A stretch of 64,000 bases of DNA from Nostoc sp. KVJ20. GTDB taxonomy: Bacteria > Cyanobacteriota > Cyanobacteriia > Cyanobacteriales > Nostocaceae. A program made the translations under genes and the position numbers. Below are positions 9,752 through 20,604 of this stretch, piece after piece; position 1 is the first letter of the stretch; every line of letters starts with the position of its first letter. The notes below the pieces were generated by a model, which ran no database searches, was not told where the DNA came from, and saw only the letters and a program-made list of their open reading frames with translations. The stretch covers positions 1 to 64,000 of the forward strand of contig NZ_KV757650.1 of assembly GCF_001712795.1 (NCBI RefSeq). The letters are read 5' to 3'.

Positions 9752-10411
9752 TTACGCGACGTTAGCAAATAATTCCCCAAAAGTTTTGGAGCTAGCTTCA
9801 GGTTTGGCAACAATTTCGACAATTTTATTGCGTGCATCAGCTTCAAATAGCGCCTCAACAGCAACTTGGGCGACTTTCTGCCTGGGGATGCTACCCTCAA
9901 ACAGTGTATCTGCACTCTGCATCACAATGGGGTCGAGGTTATCTTCATTCTTTAAGCCACCAGGTCGGACAATCGTATAAGTAAGACCACTTTTTTGGAT
10001 ATACTCTTCAGCTTGTTTTTTCCACAACAAAATTAGCCAAAACAAATTCAGTGGATGGAAAAGCTGCGAAATACACAAAGAAGAAACTAAGACAAAATGT
10101 TCAATTCCCTTTGTTTTAGCAGCATCTACTAAATTTTTAGTCCCTTCAAAATCCACTTTATAGGGGCCAGTGGGGTCAAAGCTCGGTTTTGCGCCAGTTG
10201 CAACCAACAGAACTGTGCTATCTCCCAACGCAGCAGCCAGACTTTCTGGTTGTAATACGTCGCCTACAACTAATTCAGCTTCAGGAGAGAGAATACCCCT
10301 AGCTTTCTCTATATCCCGCACCAAGGCTCGGACGGGAATATTCCGCGCTATCAATTCTTGCACAATCCGGCGACCTGTTTCACCCGTTGCCCCTGCTACA
10401 AATGCTTTCAT
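9752..10411 (-). CDS. NAD(P)-binding atypical SDR (NmrA/Ycf39-like)
   Basis: MKAFVAGATGETGRRIVQEL glycine-rich Rossmann motif; FVLVSSL; TIVRPGGL. Confidence 0.9.
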   Translation of the reverse strand: MKAFVAGATGETGRRIVQELIARNIPVRALVRDIEKARGILSPEAELVVGDVLQPESLAAALGDSTVLLVATGAKPSFDPTGPYKVDFEGTKNLVDAAKTKGIEHFVLVSSLCISQLFHPLNLFWLILLWKKQAEEYIQKSGLTYTIVRPGGLKNEDNLDPIVMQSADTLFEGSIPRQKVAQVAVEALFEADARNKIVEIVAKPEASSKTFGELFANVA

Positions 10412-10588
10412 GAGAAATGCTATCCTGGGAAACTATTGTGTGCTTGTTCAGTTCTTTATTTTAGTAATTCTATGGAGTTGATGGCAGATTAATGAGGTTT
10501 CAGTAAAATGGGATTTGAATGCGAAATGACCCAGGCGCGTGGGGAATCATTAATATAGACGAACGCCAAAGTATACAGTAATGCATTT

Positions 10589-11263
10589 ATGCTTTCAAGA
10601 AAAAGCGAATATAAATCCTGGGAAATAACAGAAGCCGTTTTACCTGTAGCCTCCACCCAAGAAGAAGCTAAGGAAACATTAACAGAAGCAAATGTAGCAA
10701 CGCTCACAAAATTTTACGGTCGTTATCAAGACTGTATGGAAATGGCTGCCCCAGCAGAGAAGGTTGCTGAGTATCTCAATGCTCACGCCTCATGGTTTTC
10801 GCGCTGCGCTGAACCCATGAAGGTACAATCACTTGGGGAAAATGGCTATGCTTTAGTAATTGGTCGTTTTGGTTCTTTCGGTTATGAAGTAGAACCGAAA
10901 ATTGGTTTAGAATTGTTGCCCCCAGAGGAAGGTATTTACCGCATCCGTACAATCCCCATTCCTGACTATCAGCCGCCTGGTTATGACGTAGACTACCACG
11001 CAGCTCTCAAGTTAATAGAAACGGATGTTTCCTCTAGTATTGGGGAGGTTACAAGAGTTGAATGGGAATTAGATTTAATAGTTTATATTCACTTTCCTAG
11101 GTTTATTCAGCGATTACCAAAGTCTCTAGTTCAATCTACAGGCGATCGCGTACTTAACCAAATCGTCCGCCAAGTCTCCCGCCGCTTAACTCGCAAAGTT
11201 CAGGAAGATTTTCATAAATCTTTGGACATACCCTTTAATACCAATTCTAGGCAAAAGCGGTGA
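10589..11263 (+). CDS. DUF1997-type cyanobacterial/plastid conserved protein
   Basis: Conserved-looking central region (HASWFSRCAEPMKVQSLGENGYALVIGRFGSFGYEVEPKIGLELLP). Confidence 0.65.
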   Translation: MLSRKSEYKSWEITEAVLPVASTQEEAKETLTEANVATLTKFYGRYQDCMEMAAPAEKVAEYLNAHASWFSRCAEPMKVQSLGENGYALVIGRFGSFGYEVEPKIGLELLPPEEGIYRIRTIPIPDYQPPGYDVDYHAALKLIETDVSSSIGEVTRVEWELDLIVYIHFPRFIQRLPKSLVQSTGDRVLNQIVRQVSRRLTRKVQEDFHKSLDIPFNTNSRQKR

Positions 11264-11502
11264 ACGAAAGTGTTAAGAAAAATCTGACTAATGGATAGTC
11301 ACAAGTGGGGACAATACAATTCGGATAAGAAAGTGAGGCAGGGTAAGAAAGAAAGTTTATTAGCAATTTTTCTTTCCCTGCTCACCTCAACAGATAACTT
11401 TCTTAACCAAACCGACTTGCAAGTGCAAAGGGACAGACTTTAACTAAAGTTCAAGTTAAGGAGAGGTTCGTCGAATTCACGCTTGATTAAGTAGTCAACA
11501 GA

Positions 11503-11757
11503 CTAATCACGAGCTTGTCGCGTCACCAAACCACCAATAAACGCCCCTAAAATAGTGCCTGTCCATAGTCCTGTTGTGCTACCTTGCCATATTGCTCCTG
11601 GTGTCATCCAAGCGTTACACATCTCCTTTAAACCCCAAGGTTGGTTTTGGCATTTTTGGCTATGCAGCATTATGGTAATTTGCCCACTGGTGTAAGCACC
11701 AAAAAAACCTAATGACAATGCCAAAAAAGTGCAAATTAAAATTCTATTTTTTGTCAT
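11503..11757 (-). CDS. Small hypothetical membrane protein
   Basis: 84-aa ORF with two hydrophobic segments; start codon embedded in an ATGACAA repeat. Confidence 0.5.
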   Translation of the reverse strand: MTKNRILICTFLALSLGFFGAYTSGQITIMLHSQKCQNQPWGLKEMCNAWMTPGAIWQGSTTGLWTGTILGAFIGGLVTRQARD

Positions 11758-11794
11758 TTGTCATTTGTCCCTTATTCCCATGCCCCATGCCCAA

Positions 11795-14700
11795 TCAACC
11801 TGTATTTCTCATCCCTGCTGCAATACCATTAATAGTTAACAATGCTCCTCGCAGTAACTCACCTTTGCTGTAGCGAGAATGGATAACTCCAGAAGTAGCA
11901 GTAGTGTTTAGGGACTGGCGTAGGCGCTTGAGTAGTGAAACTTGGATAAATCCCAAGGGGACAATTGTGCCATTGCGTAACTGCACAGATCGTTGCAATA
12001 CAGGATCACCATCTAACAGTTGATTGTGATCGGTGATTTTTAACACCAAATCCCTTGTGAGATAAAACTCGCTGGCAATTTGATCAAAAACTTTGGCAAA
12101 ACGAAGTTGATCTTCTGGTTTTGACAATTCTTGGACGTAGTGATGTGCCATTTGCATATCTACTTTTGCCAAGGTCATTTCAGCCTTAGAAATCACCATC
12201 TTGAAAAAGGGCCACTTAACATAAAAGTAGCGCAGCAATTTCAAATGTTCTTCTGGTTCTGCGTTCAAGAATTCTTGTAAAGCCGTGCCAACACCGTACC
12301 AGGAAGGCAGCAAAAATCTAGTTTGTGTCCAGCTAAATACCCAAGGAATAGCTCGCAGACTGCTTAAATCTTTTTTACCAGATGGACGGCGGGCTGGACG
12401 AGAGCTAATTTGTAGCTGGCTTATTTCTTCAATTGGGGTTACTTGGTGGAAGAAGTCAACAAAATCAGGCTGTTCGTAAATTAAAGCACGATAATGTTGA
12501 CGCGATCGCACTGCTAATTCTTCCATAATCTCGTTCCAGGGTTCAATATCATCAAACCCTGTCCGCAGTAGACTAGCTTGAATCACAGCTGTAGTGATGG
12601 TTTCCATGTGGTACAAAGCCAAGTCCAACAAGGAGTATTTAGAAGCCAAAACTTCTCCTTGTTCGGTAATCTTGATTCGCCCATTGATACTATGACCGGG
12701 TTGAGCCAAAATCGCCTCGTAAGCAGGGCCGCCACCGCGTCCCACAGAACCGCCGCGTCCGTGGAAAATCCGCAAATTTAGATCATAGCCTTCTGCTATT
12801 TGTTGCAGTGATTTTTGGGCTTTATGAATTTCCCAGTTGCTACTTAAAAAACCAGAGTCTTTGTTGCTGTCAGAATACCCCAGCATTACTTCTTGCAAGT
12901 TGGGGGTGAGGGGGGAGGGGGCAGGGGAGGTGGGGGAAGCAGGGGAGGATGAATTTTCATCCACTACAACACTCTCTGCTTTTGTCTGTTCGTAGCCGCC
13001 GGCTAATAAGGCGCGATATAACGGCAGTTCAAACAGTTTCCGCATGACGCTTCGGGAGCGTTGTAAGTCTTCTACTGTTTCAAATAGGGGGACAACTTGA
13101 ATAGTTCCCACAGCAATGGCGGGGTCAAAAAGTCTGGCTTCTTTGGCTAACAGCAACACTTCCAGCACATCGCTCACGTCGCGGCACATGCTGATAATGT
13201 AAGTTTGGCAGATATTCAGACCAAATTCTTGTTGGAGCGATCGCACGACGCGAAAGGTTTCAATTACATCGTTGGTTTTTTCGGAAAATGGCAATTCTGC
13301 CGGAATTAATGGCCGACGGGTTTGCAGTTCTCCTGTAAGCCAAGCGACTCTTTGCTCCTCAGAGAGTTCGTTGTAAGGTTGAGGTAATATTTGCAGGTAT
13401 TCCAGGATCTCATTCAGTGCATCGGCATGGCGGGATGATTCTTGGCGAATATCTAGCTGTGTCAAGTTAAAACCAAAAATTTCTACTTGACAAATGAGAT
13501 TTTCTAATTCTCGACAGCTTAAACCTGTTTCTGTCAAGTTGCGCTGAATCATCCGCAGTTCTGCTAAAAAATCGGCTCCGGAAAGATACAGGGGGCTATC
13601 TTGATTTTTTGGCGTTTCCCGATTGTACAAAGCTAAATTGCGATCGCGAGTATTTTCCAGTCGTTTCAGCACATAAGCCAGTTTGAGCCGATAGGGTTCT
13701 TGTCGATAACGCAGCGCCAGTGCGTCATAAACTTCGCTTAACTGGGACTGATCCAATTCTAGAGATTCCAGTAAATCTGGTAAGACATCACTCCAGTGCA
13801 TCGACACACTCAACAATTCAATCAGATTTTTCACTGACTGAATATATCTTCCGATCACCATTTTGCGCTGATAGCAAGCTGTCTTCCAGGTAATTTCGGG
13901 TGTGACTGATGGATTCCCATCTCTGTCTGAGCCTACCCAAGAACCGAAAGAGCAAAAGTTTTTACTCGGTGGTTCTAGCCAAGGAAAGGTATTGGATAGA
14001 GTGTGTTTGAAACGTTTATAAAGTTGGGGAATGCCGTCAAATAGAACTTCTTGGAAGTAGTGCAGGGCATAATCTACTTCGTCTAGCACCGTGGGTTTAA
14101 ACTGGTGCAGTTCATCTGTGCGCCACCACAGGCGAATTTCTTCGAGCAATTGTTCGCGGACATCTGCTGCTTCCCAAGCATATCCCCCGGCTGTAGTACC
14201 AAAATGGTTTTCTAAGGTATCCAGCTTTTGCAAGAGTTGTACCACCTGGCGCTGCTTATCCCGGATAGTATGGCGAACAATTTCCGTCGGGTGCGCTGTG
14301 AAAACTAAACGCACATCCAGATGTGCAATTAAACGTTGAATTTGCTGGGGTGGTACATTCAGTTTGAATAAATAGGGAAATAAAGCAGCAAAAGTCCCTT
14401 TTGGTTTGACTTGCGCTTTTTCTAGATAATTTTTTGCCAGCAATTCTGCTGCGATTCCCTTGCTAACAGGCGCATCATCTTCTCTTTGATTGGACGAGTA
14501 ATTGACATTAGATGCTCTTTCTGCGTCTGTAGGCTCTGTTTCTGCTTCATAGCGACTCAATTGCTGCCGTTGTTCGTATTCCTGCTCTATGATGTTGATC
14601 AACTGAAAATATAGAGCGAAAGCACGAGCCGCGCGGATTGCTTCGTTGATATTTAGTTGTTCAATTAATTTAACGGCTGAGGATGCTTGGTCATTTGTTG

Positions 14701-14884
14701 CTTGTCCTTCTGGTGAACATAGATCGCGCAACTGCCGCAACAAATCTACCATATTCTGACCGCATTCTTGCCGGAGAACTGACTCCCACAATTCTTCCAC
14801 TACCTGGAGACGATGACGCAAAAATAATTCCGACACCGGGTATATATCCGCAGTTTGAGACGAAGAGTATAAAAGGGAACCCAT
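11795..14884 (-). CDS. ppc: Phosphoenolpyruvate carboxylase
   Basis: [53 protein letters not shown]-terminal GMRNTG. Confidence 0.98.
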   Translation of the reverse strand: MGSLLYSSSQTADIYPVSELFLRHRLQVVEELWESVLRQECGQNMVDLLRQLRDLCSPEGQATNDQASSAVKLIEQLNINEAIRAARAFALYFQLINIIEQEYEQRQQLSRYEAETEPTDAERASNVNYSSNQREDDAPVSKGIAAELLAKNYLEKAQVKPKGTFAALFPYLFKLNVPPQQIQRLIAHLDVRLVFTAHPTEIVRHTIRDKQRQVVQLLQKLDTLENHFGTTAGGYAWEAADVREQLLEEIRLWWRTDELHQFKPTVLDEVDYALHYFQEVLFDGIPQLYKRFKHTLSNTFPWLEPPSKNFCSFGSWVGSDRDGNPSVTPEITWKTACYQRKMVIGRYIQSVKNLIELLSVSMHWSDVLPDLLESLELDQSQLSEVYDALALRYRQEPYRLKLAYVLKRLENTRDRNLALYNRETPKNQDSPLYLSGADFLAELRMIQRNLTETGLSCRELENLICQVEIFGFNLTQLDIRQESSRHADALNEILEYLQILPQPYNELSEEQRVAWLTGELQTRRPLIPAELPFSEKTNDVIETFRVVRSLQQEFGLNICQTYIISMCRDVSDVLEVLLLAKEARLFDPAIAVGTIQVVPLFETVEDLQRSRSVMRKLFELPLYRALLAGGYEQTKAESVVVDENSSSPASPTSPAPSPLTPNLQEVMLGYSDSNKDSGFLSSNWEIHKAQKSLQQIAEGYDLNLRIFHGRGGSVGRGGGPAYEAILAQPGHSINGRIKITEQGEVLASKYSLLDLALYHMETITTAVIQASLLRTGFDDIEPWNEIMEELAVRSRQHYRALIYEQPDFVDFFHQVTPIEEISQLQISSRPARRPSGKKDLSSLRAIPWVFSWTQTRFLLPSWYGVGTALQEFLNAEPEEHLKLLRYFYVKWPFFKMVISKAEMTLAKVDMQMAHHYVQELSKPEDQLRFAKVFDQIASEFYLTRDLVLKITDHNQLLDGDPVLQRSVQLRNGTIVPLGFIQVSLLKRLRQSLNTTATSGVIHSRYSKGELLRGALLTINGIAAGMRNTG

Positions 14885-14968
14885 ATTCTCTATTCTTGTA
14901 AAGCTAATTACTGTTTACGGTTCTAGGTTTTGCACTTAATGCTCACCGGGTTGTTCCTGAGCAAATAA

Positions 14969-15223
14969 TTATTTGGTGTATATCTTCTCATCTTGATTGA
15001 TTTCGTGTTCATCTGGGAAGTCGAGGTTGGGTAGGCGATCGCCTCGAAATAATTCTTCACTGGCTTCCCCGATGGATTCTAGTGCTCTTACTGTAGTTTT
15101 TCCGGTAATGAGCAGCAGTAATATAGACGCTGTACCTATTTGTAAAAGGAAAGATTGGGGAATGCTAAAAAAATCCAGATTAGATGGCGGGTTAGTTGAG
15201 GGTTGTTGGTTGGTAGGAGGCAT
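14969..15223 (-). CDS. Small hypothetical protein with one TM segment
   Basis: 84-aa ORF; IPQSFLLQIGTASILLLLITGKTTVRALESIGEASEELFRGDRLPNLDFPDE. Confidence 0.5.
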   Translation of the reverse strand: MPPTNQQPSTNPPSNLDFFSIPQSFLLQIGTASILLLLITGKTTVRALESIGEASEELFRGDRLPNLDFPDEHEINQDEKIYTK

Positions 15224-15260
15224 TGCTAATTTTTGGTTATGGGAATATGAGTCAAAAGGA

Positions 15261-15473
15261 GTTATGAGTCAGGAGTTAAGAGTTAGGAGTTAAGATGACT
15301 CCAACGATCAAGGGATGGAGTTGAAATGAGATAAGCTTGTTGTTTGTTTCGCCTATCAGGGGCGTTACATTAGCACATTGGGACGCGAGTCCGGTTTTAA
15401 AGGACAAGTCATCAGCCAGTCATATAAAATTATTCTGACTCCTGGCTCCTAACTTCTGATTTCTGACTCCCTA
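15261..15473. repeat. Fold-back region: GAGTCAGGAGTTAAGAGTTAGGAGTTAAG versus CTCCTGGCTCCTAACTTCTGATTTCTGACTCC
   Basis: Complementary GGAGT/ACTCC-rich arms flanking ~140 bp. Confidence 0.6.
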
Positions 15474-15665
15474 TTAGTAAAATAAACGCAAAACTCAACA
15501 TTAGTCAGACTTGCAACCTGTACAAGACTATCTTGGCCGATTTTGTGAGCTACGAAGGTAACAAAATTGTTAAAAAAAAACGTCAGAGTGTGATAGACCT
15601 ATGGTTCTAGTTTACAAGTGCAGGCACTATCCCCCAACAATCGCTTCCTGTAAAGTTAACTGAGC

Positions 15666-18600
15666 ATGAAAACAGTATTACCAGATCGCCAGCAATCCTT
15701 AGTGCAATGGGTAAGCCAAGCAACAGGGATCAACACTTTCGGGGTGAAAGTCCGGTTGCGGGGAAATGACCTTCATATTCTTTGTGAAGGTACAGAATGT
15801 CCGCAGCGTTGGCACACTTTGTCTGATTTGCTGCAAGCACTACAGCAAACAAACTTAGATATCCTCACAAGTAACGAACAACCCTCAATATATCAAGTAT
15901 TTGTCTATGGCCGAAGAAAAGGGGAACAGCGCCCCAAATGGTGCCATCGGGTTTACTTGAATCAAATAGATAAGCATCTGGAGCAGGTGGAGCAAGCCTT
16001 GCTAGCAGACTCGGAAAAATCAAAACAATCGGGTGGAGCATTAATTGTCTCTAACGAAAGTTTGGCACGCCAAGGCAACCCAGAAGCGATCGCTCGATAT
16101 CTCAGCGAAACTCTGAGTACCTTAGGTGTATCGGTACAGGCAAAGATTAAGCTATATAAGCCAAAGAATTCTCAGCCAGAAGAAAATCGCCTGTGGATAT
16201 TTTGCCAGTCGAGCTATAGCCCTGATGCATCCTTGCTTGCTGAACCAATAGCACAAAAGTTGCGTTATCTCAAGCTTTCCGGCTACCAAGATGCAGTTAT
16301 TGTTTCCCAGGTGAGCGGCGAAACTGTACATGATTGGCTGCTGCGGGTGGATTTGACACCACCAGAAGTGATGCTGAAAGAGTGGGCGCGTTGGGGGGAT
16401 ATACAAGCGATCGCTCGATTATTAACTGAGGTACTATCAGGGTTAAAAATTGCTGTTCAAGCTTCTCTGAAAGAATCAACGCTACATATCTTTTGTACCC
16501 CAGCTTTTGATCCCCTAGGAACTGCCCCAATCCCAGACAAGGAAGTGTGCTTAAAGGCGATCTTACCCCAGCTAGAAGCGATCGCACCTCAAGGCATTCT
16601 CGCCGCCACCATATACGGACAAAAAGCAGGCGACAAGCAACCCACTTGGATTGATTGGCTGGCTTTACCCGCTGCAAAACATCCCGCCTTTGCCCCATCA
16701 CCGCTAGAGTTGGCAAATACTGGCGATGAACCAGCCATCATATTTTTACTAGAGCGCTTACTCAACCCTGACTTGGATTGGCGGCTATTGACAGGTGGAA
16801 TTCGCGTACTTTTACTGAACAAAAATGATTTATTGCACATTATGTGTGATGCACCTGTTTGTCCAGGGCGGCAACAAGTAGCAAGTAAAATTACGCAGTT
16901 TATTCGCCAATTAAAAATTCCCGGTATGATGGGAGTACGTATATACGGTCGCCGCGCTGGGAATAAAGAACCTTTTTGGCATTATGGCGTTGATCTTGAA
17001 CATCGCCAACGTTTAGTGCCAGAAGCAACCCCAGAATTTGCTGCTACTTCTAAATACGTTAACGACCTGGTAACCTCTGAGACTAGTGAGCCAATTTTGC
17101 GCCCCGACTTAACGACAGAAGAAGTTCAAAGTTTTGTAACCGAAGTAGCGCGAGATTGGATGGCAACGGCCAGTTCAACAGCGAAAAAATTCCTGTTGAA
17201 AAGCCAGTTATTTACCGAAAGCAACCAGTCAGCGGAACATAACCATGATGTTCAAGGAATTAAGATTGCTTTAGTTTGGGGAACACTGGGATTATTGCTC
17301 ACCCTCCAAACTGATTGGGTATTGGGTCGAATTATTGCACGGACTAGTTCGCCAAAAGTCGCTAATGTCTCGCTTCCATCATCCTCTGAGCATAAGGCAT
17401 CTTTGACATCTGGGAAAAATCAGAGTGGGGATACGACATTTTTTAGCAGCACTTCCAAGACAAAATCTCCTCCAAATCAGAGTTCTGTATTTAATGCTTC
17501 GGAATTTACCCAAAATGATGATACCCCGACCAAGAATTTGGCAGCCGCACCACTGAAAGAAAAAGCAACCGCAACAGCTATTCTTTTAGCAGCGCGATCG
17601 CAGATGCCAAGTTTCAATGTCAGGCAGTTAGATGAACAACTAGCACTGTATAAACAGCGTTTAGCGAGAACTGGTAATCCGCCAGATGTATTGATTATTG
17701 GCTCCTCCCGCGCCCTCAGAGGAGTAGATCCAGCAGCACTTTCTAAAGCTTTAGCGACTCAGGGCTATCCAAATCTGGACGTGTTTAACTTTGGGATCAA
17801 CGGTGCTACCGCACAAGTTGTAGACTTTGTGATTCGCCACGTATTAGAACCATCAGAACTGCCCAAAATAATTGTCTGGGCAGATGGCGCCCGTGCTTTC
17901 AACGGTGGACGCGAGGATATTACCTTTAAATCCATCGCTGCATCAGCTGGTTATAAACAAGCATTCCAAAAAACTCCAACAGATGCAAATAGCGATGATT
18001 TAGCCGAAAATACGGTAAATTCGGGAGAGAAAAAGACAAATGAGGACGTACCGGAGATTAGTACGTATCAAGCTGTTAATGAGTCATTGAATCAAGCTCT
18101 AGCATCTGTTTCCAGTAGCTATCCAAATCGCGATCAAATAAAAAGTTTACTGCAAAAACAACTCCTCATACTTGGTCATTATCAGACAGTTGCATCAGAA
18201 AGACAGCTAACAGACGGTACTTCAGATGAAAGTACTTCTCGGCAATCAGTTGACTTTGATGGCTTTCTACCTTTGTCTATTCGCTTCAATCCCGCTAGAT
18301 ATTATCAAAAATATTCTAGAGTTACCGGAAATTACGACAATGATTATAAATCTTTCCAAGTGGAAGGACAGCAAGATGCTGCTTTTCAAGAAGTGCTTCA
18401 GTTTGCCCAATCTCAGAAAATTTCCTTAGTGTTTGTCAATATGCCTTTGACAGGAGATTATTTAGATCCAGTGCGTAGGCAATATGAGCATGAATTTCAG
18501 CAATATATGTTGCGTTTGGCTACTAATCCCAACTTTATTTATCGTGATTTGAGTCAACAGTGGATAAAAGTAAATGACTACTTTTCTGATCCTAGCCACC

Positions 18601-18674
18601 TCAACCGCTTTGGCGCATACGAAGTCTCGAAAAAGCTTGCTAATGACCCGATGATTCCTTGGCCAGTGAAGTAG
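15666..18674 (+). CDS. DUF1574-type protein: four N-terminal ~110-aa repeats, TM segment, C-terminal SGNH-like domain
   Basis: Repeats ending in LHILCEG/LWIFCQS/LHIFCTP/LHIMCDA; TM IALVWGTLGLLLTLQ; SGNH block DVLIIGSSRALRGVDP and C-terminal FSDPSHLNRFGA. Confidence 0.8.
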   Translation: MKTVLPDRQQSLVQWVSQATGINTFGVKVRLRGNDLHILCEGTECPQRWHTLSDLLQALQQTNLDILTSNEQPSIYQVFVYGRRKGEQRPKWCHRVYLNQIDKHLEQVEQALLADSEKSKQSGGALIVSNESLARQGNPEAIARYLSETLSTLGVSVQAKIKLYKPKNSQPEENRLWIFCQSSYSPDASLLAEPIAQKLRYLKLSGYQDAVIVSQVSGETVHDWLLRVDLTPPEVMLKEWARWGDIQAIARLLTEVLSGLKIAVQASLKESTLHIFCTPAFDPLGTAPIPDKEVCLKAILPQLEAIAPQGILAATIYGQKAGDKQPTWIDWLALPAAKHPAFAPSPLELANTGDEPAIIFLLERLLNPDLDWRLLTGGIRVLLLNKNDLLHIMCDAPVCPGRQQVASKITQFIRQLKIPGMMGVRIYGRRAGNKEPFWHYGVDLEHRQRLVPEATPEFAATSKYVNDLVTSETSEPILRPDLTTEEVQSFVTEVARDWMATASSTAKKFLLKSQLFTESNQSAEHNHDVQGIKIALVWGTLGLLLTLQTDWVLGRIIARTSSPKVANVSLPSSSEHKASLTSGKNQSGDTTFFSSTSKTKSPPNQSSVFNASEFTQNDDTPTKNLAAAPLKEKATATAILLAARSQMPSFNVRQLDEQLALYKQRLARTGNPPDVLIIGSSRALRGVDPAALSKALATQGYPNLDVFNFGINGATAQVVDFVIRHVLEPSELPKIIVWADGARAFNGGREDITFKSIAASAGYKQAFQKTPTDANSDDLAENTVNSGEKKTNEDVPEISTYQAVNESLNQALASVSSSYPNRDQIKSLLQKQLLILGHYQTVASERQLTDGTSDESTSRQSVDFDGFLPLSIRFNPARYYQKYSRVTGNYDNDYKSFQVEGQQDAAFQEVLQFAQSQKISLVFVNMPLTGDYLDPVRRQYEHEFQQYMLRLATNPNFIYRDLSQQWIKVNDYFSDPSHLNRFGAYEVSKKLANDPMIPWPVK

Positions 18675-18764
18675 GGGATTGGGGATTGGGGATTGGGAAG
18701 AATAATCTACAATACCCAATGACAAATGACCAATGACAAATGACGAATGACAAATGACTAAAAA

Positions 18765-20264
18765 ATGAACTTTATATCAATTTTCTATGGGCTGTTCTTA
18801 TTGAGTGTATTAGGAATTTACTGGTCTTTAGCACAACAGAAATTGCGATTGTGGACGCTGCTAATTGCCAGTTTGGTTTTCTATGCATCTTTGCATATTC
18901 AGTACATACCATTACTATTAGCCTTGACGTTTGTTAATTTCCGTGTGGGGCTGGAGATTGGGCAAAACACATCACCAGGAAAACATTCTCTGGATTGGCA
19001 AATTTCTAATGAAGAGTGGCAATTTGCTCAAGGTGATTGGAATCGTCACCGTCTAAAAGTTTTGTGGGTGGGTATAATTCTAAATGTTTTACTGTTATTA
19101 GGTTTTAAGTATTTTACCCCTTTATTCAAGTTTGTTTTTCATGTGCAAACAAACTCAACAGATAACTCTTTTAAATTGATTGCACCATTAGGAATTTCCT
19201 TTTTTACCTTTGAATGCATTGCCTATTTAGTAGATGTCTATCGTGGTGCCCCTGCTAGTGATAATTTTCTCAAATTTGCCACCTACAAATTATTCTTCGC
19301 CAAACTCATTTCAGGCCCGATTACGCGCTATCACAACTTAGCAAATCAATTCAATACACTAAACTTTCCCAGTAGCGATAGAGTAGCTGAGGCGCTGTGG
19401 TTGATTGCTAGAGGCGCAGTCAAAAAAGGTATTTTTGCAGACCACCTCGGAATTTTCGTCGATTTATGTTTTGGTAATCTGCAACGGGCGGGTAGTACCG
19501 ATCTCTGGTTAGCTACATTCGCCTACGGTTTGCAGTTATATCTAGATTTCAACGGTTACGTAGACATCGCCCGTGGTAGTGCTATGCTTTTCGGCTTGGT
19601 TCTACCTGAGAATTTTGACTTTCCCTACTTCAGCACCAATATTTCAGAATTTTGGCGGCGCTGGCACATGACTCTAGGAGATTGGCTGCGTAACTATGTC
19701 TACTTTCCTTTGGGTGGTTCGCGTCGGGGTTTAGTCCGTACCTGCTGGAATTTATTTATTGTGATGCTAATCGCTGGTATCTGGCACGGTGCTGCTTTGG
19801 GTTATGTAGTTTGGGGCATATTCCACGGGTTAGCCTTGGTGGTTCATCGACTTACAGATACTATGAGCGATCGCTTTGAAAATCTAGAACATTTCTGGCA
19901 AAATCCTCTAGGTATCTTTGTCGCTTGGTTCTTAACTCAATTAATGGTTTTTACCTCTTGGATTTGGTTCCGTCTACCTAATCTCCAAGACTCTTCTTTA
20001 GTAATTCGCCATCTTTGGGGTTATCCAGCTGATGCCCAGTTTGCTCAAAAGGTCTATGTAGATGCCTTAAATATGAGTCAATACCAACTCACTTGGGTAC
20101 TTCTAACTTTAGCTGCCTTCATGGCTATAGTCTATGCCTTCAACCGAATGCTGAAGTTAGAGTTTAATTGGCCTCTCAAGCTTGTCTTCGTTCCCATCTG
20201 TTTCTACGCTGTTTGGTTATTCGCTCCTGAAGGGAGTTTGCCCTACATCTACTTTGATTTTTAA
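18765..20264 (+). CDS. MBOAT-family O-acyltransferase (AlgI/DltB-like)
   Basis: NISEFWRRWHMTLGDWLRNYVYFPLGGSR and IAGIWHGAALGYVVWGIFHG signatures; multiple TM segments. Confidence 0.93.
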   Translation: MNFISIFYGLFLLSVLGIYWSLAQQKLRLWTLLIASLVFYASLHIQYIPLLLALTFVNFRVGLEIGQNTSPGKHSLDWQISNEEWQFAQGDWNRHRLKVLWVGIILNVLLLLGFKYFTPLFKFVFHVQTNSTDNSFKLIAPLGISFFTFECIAYLVDVYRGAPASDNFLKFATYKLFFAKLISGPITRYHNLANQFNTLNFPSSDRVAEALWLIARGAVKKGIFADHLGIFVDLCFGNLQRAGSTDLWLATFAYGLQLYLDFNGYVDIARGSAMLFGLVLPENFDFPYFSTNISEFWRRWHMTLGDWLRNYVYFPLGGSRRGLVRTCWNLFIVMLIAGIWHGAALGYVVWGIFHGLALVVHRLTDTMSDRFENLEHFWQNPLGIFVAWFLTQLMVFTSWIWFRLPNLQDSSLVIRHLWGYPADAQFAQKVYVDALNMSQYQLTWVLLTLAAFMAIVYAFNRMLKLEFNWPLKLVFVPICFYAVWLFAPEGSLPYIYFDF

Positions 20265-20604
20265 CAGAAACATAAGACAATTCACAACTTATTATTTCGT
20301 TACAAATCAACAGGACTTAAAATTTTTCTAACAGCTTATTTGTAAAGAAATGTAAAGACAACTAACTAGGCGATCGCATCATTGAAAGTTATAGCTAGAT
20401 TGGTATTGAAGTGGCTTACAAAGCCTCAGTCCATTGCTTTTATCTAGTAGAAAAACTTTATATTTCGATGATCTTTTTAAAGAATACTGTTACAGAATAT
20501 TAAGTCAAAGATCGCGTCAAAGTAAATTCATGTAGACTGTATTTCAACAGGCAAAATCAATCTTGCTTGTTCCATATTTAACAACAAATAGCACTTATAA
20601 AACA

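Noticed and set aside
16297-16716. 139-aa minus-strand ORF inside the DUF1574 gene
   Set aside because: No recognisable domain and fully overlapped by a well-supported ORF.
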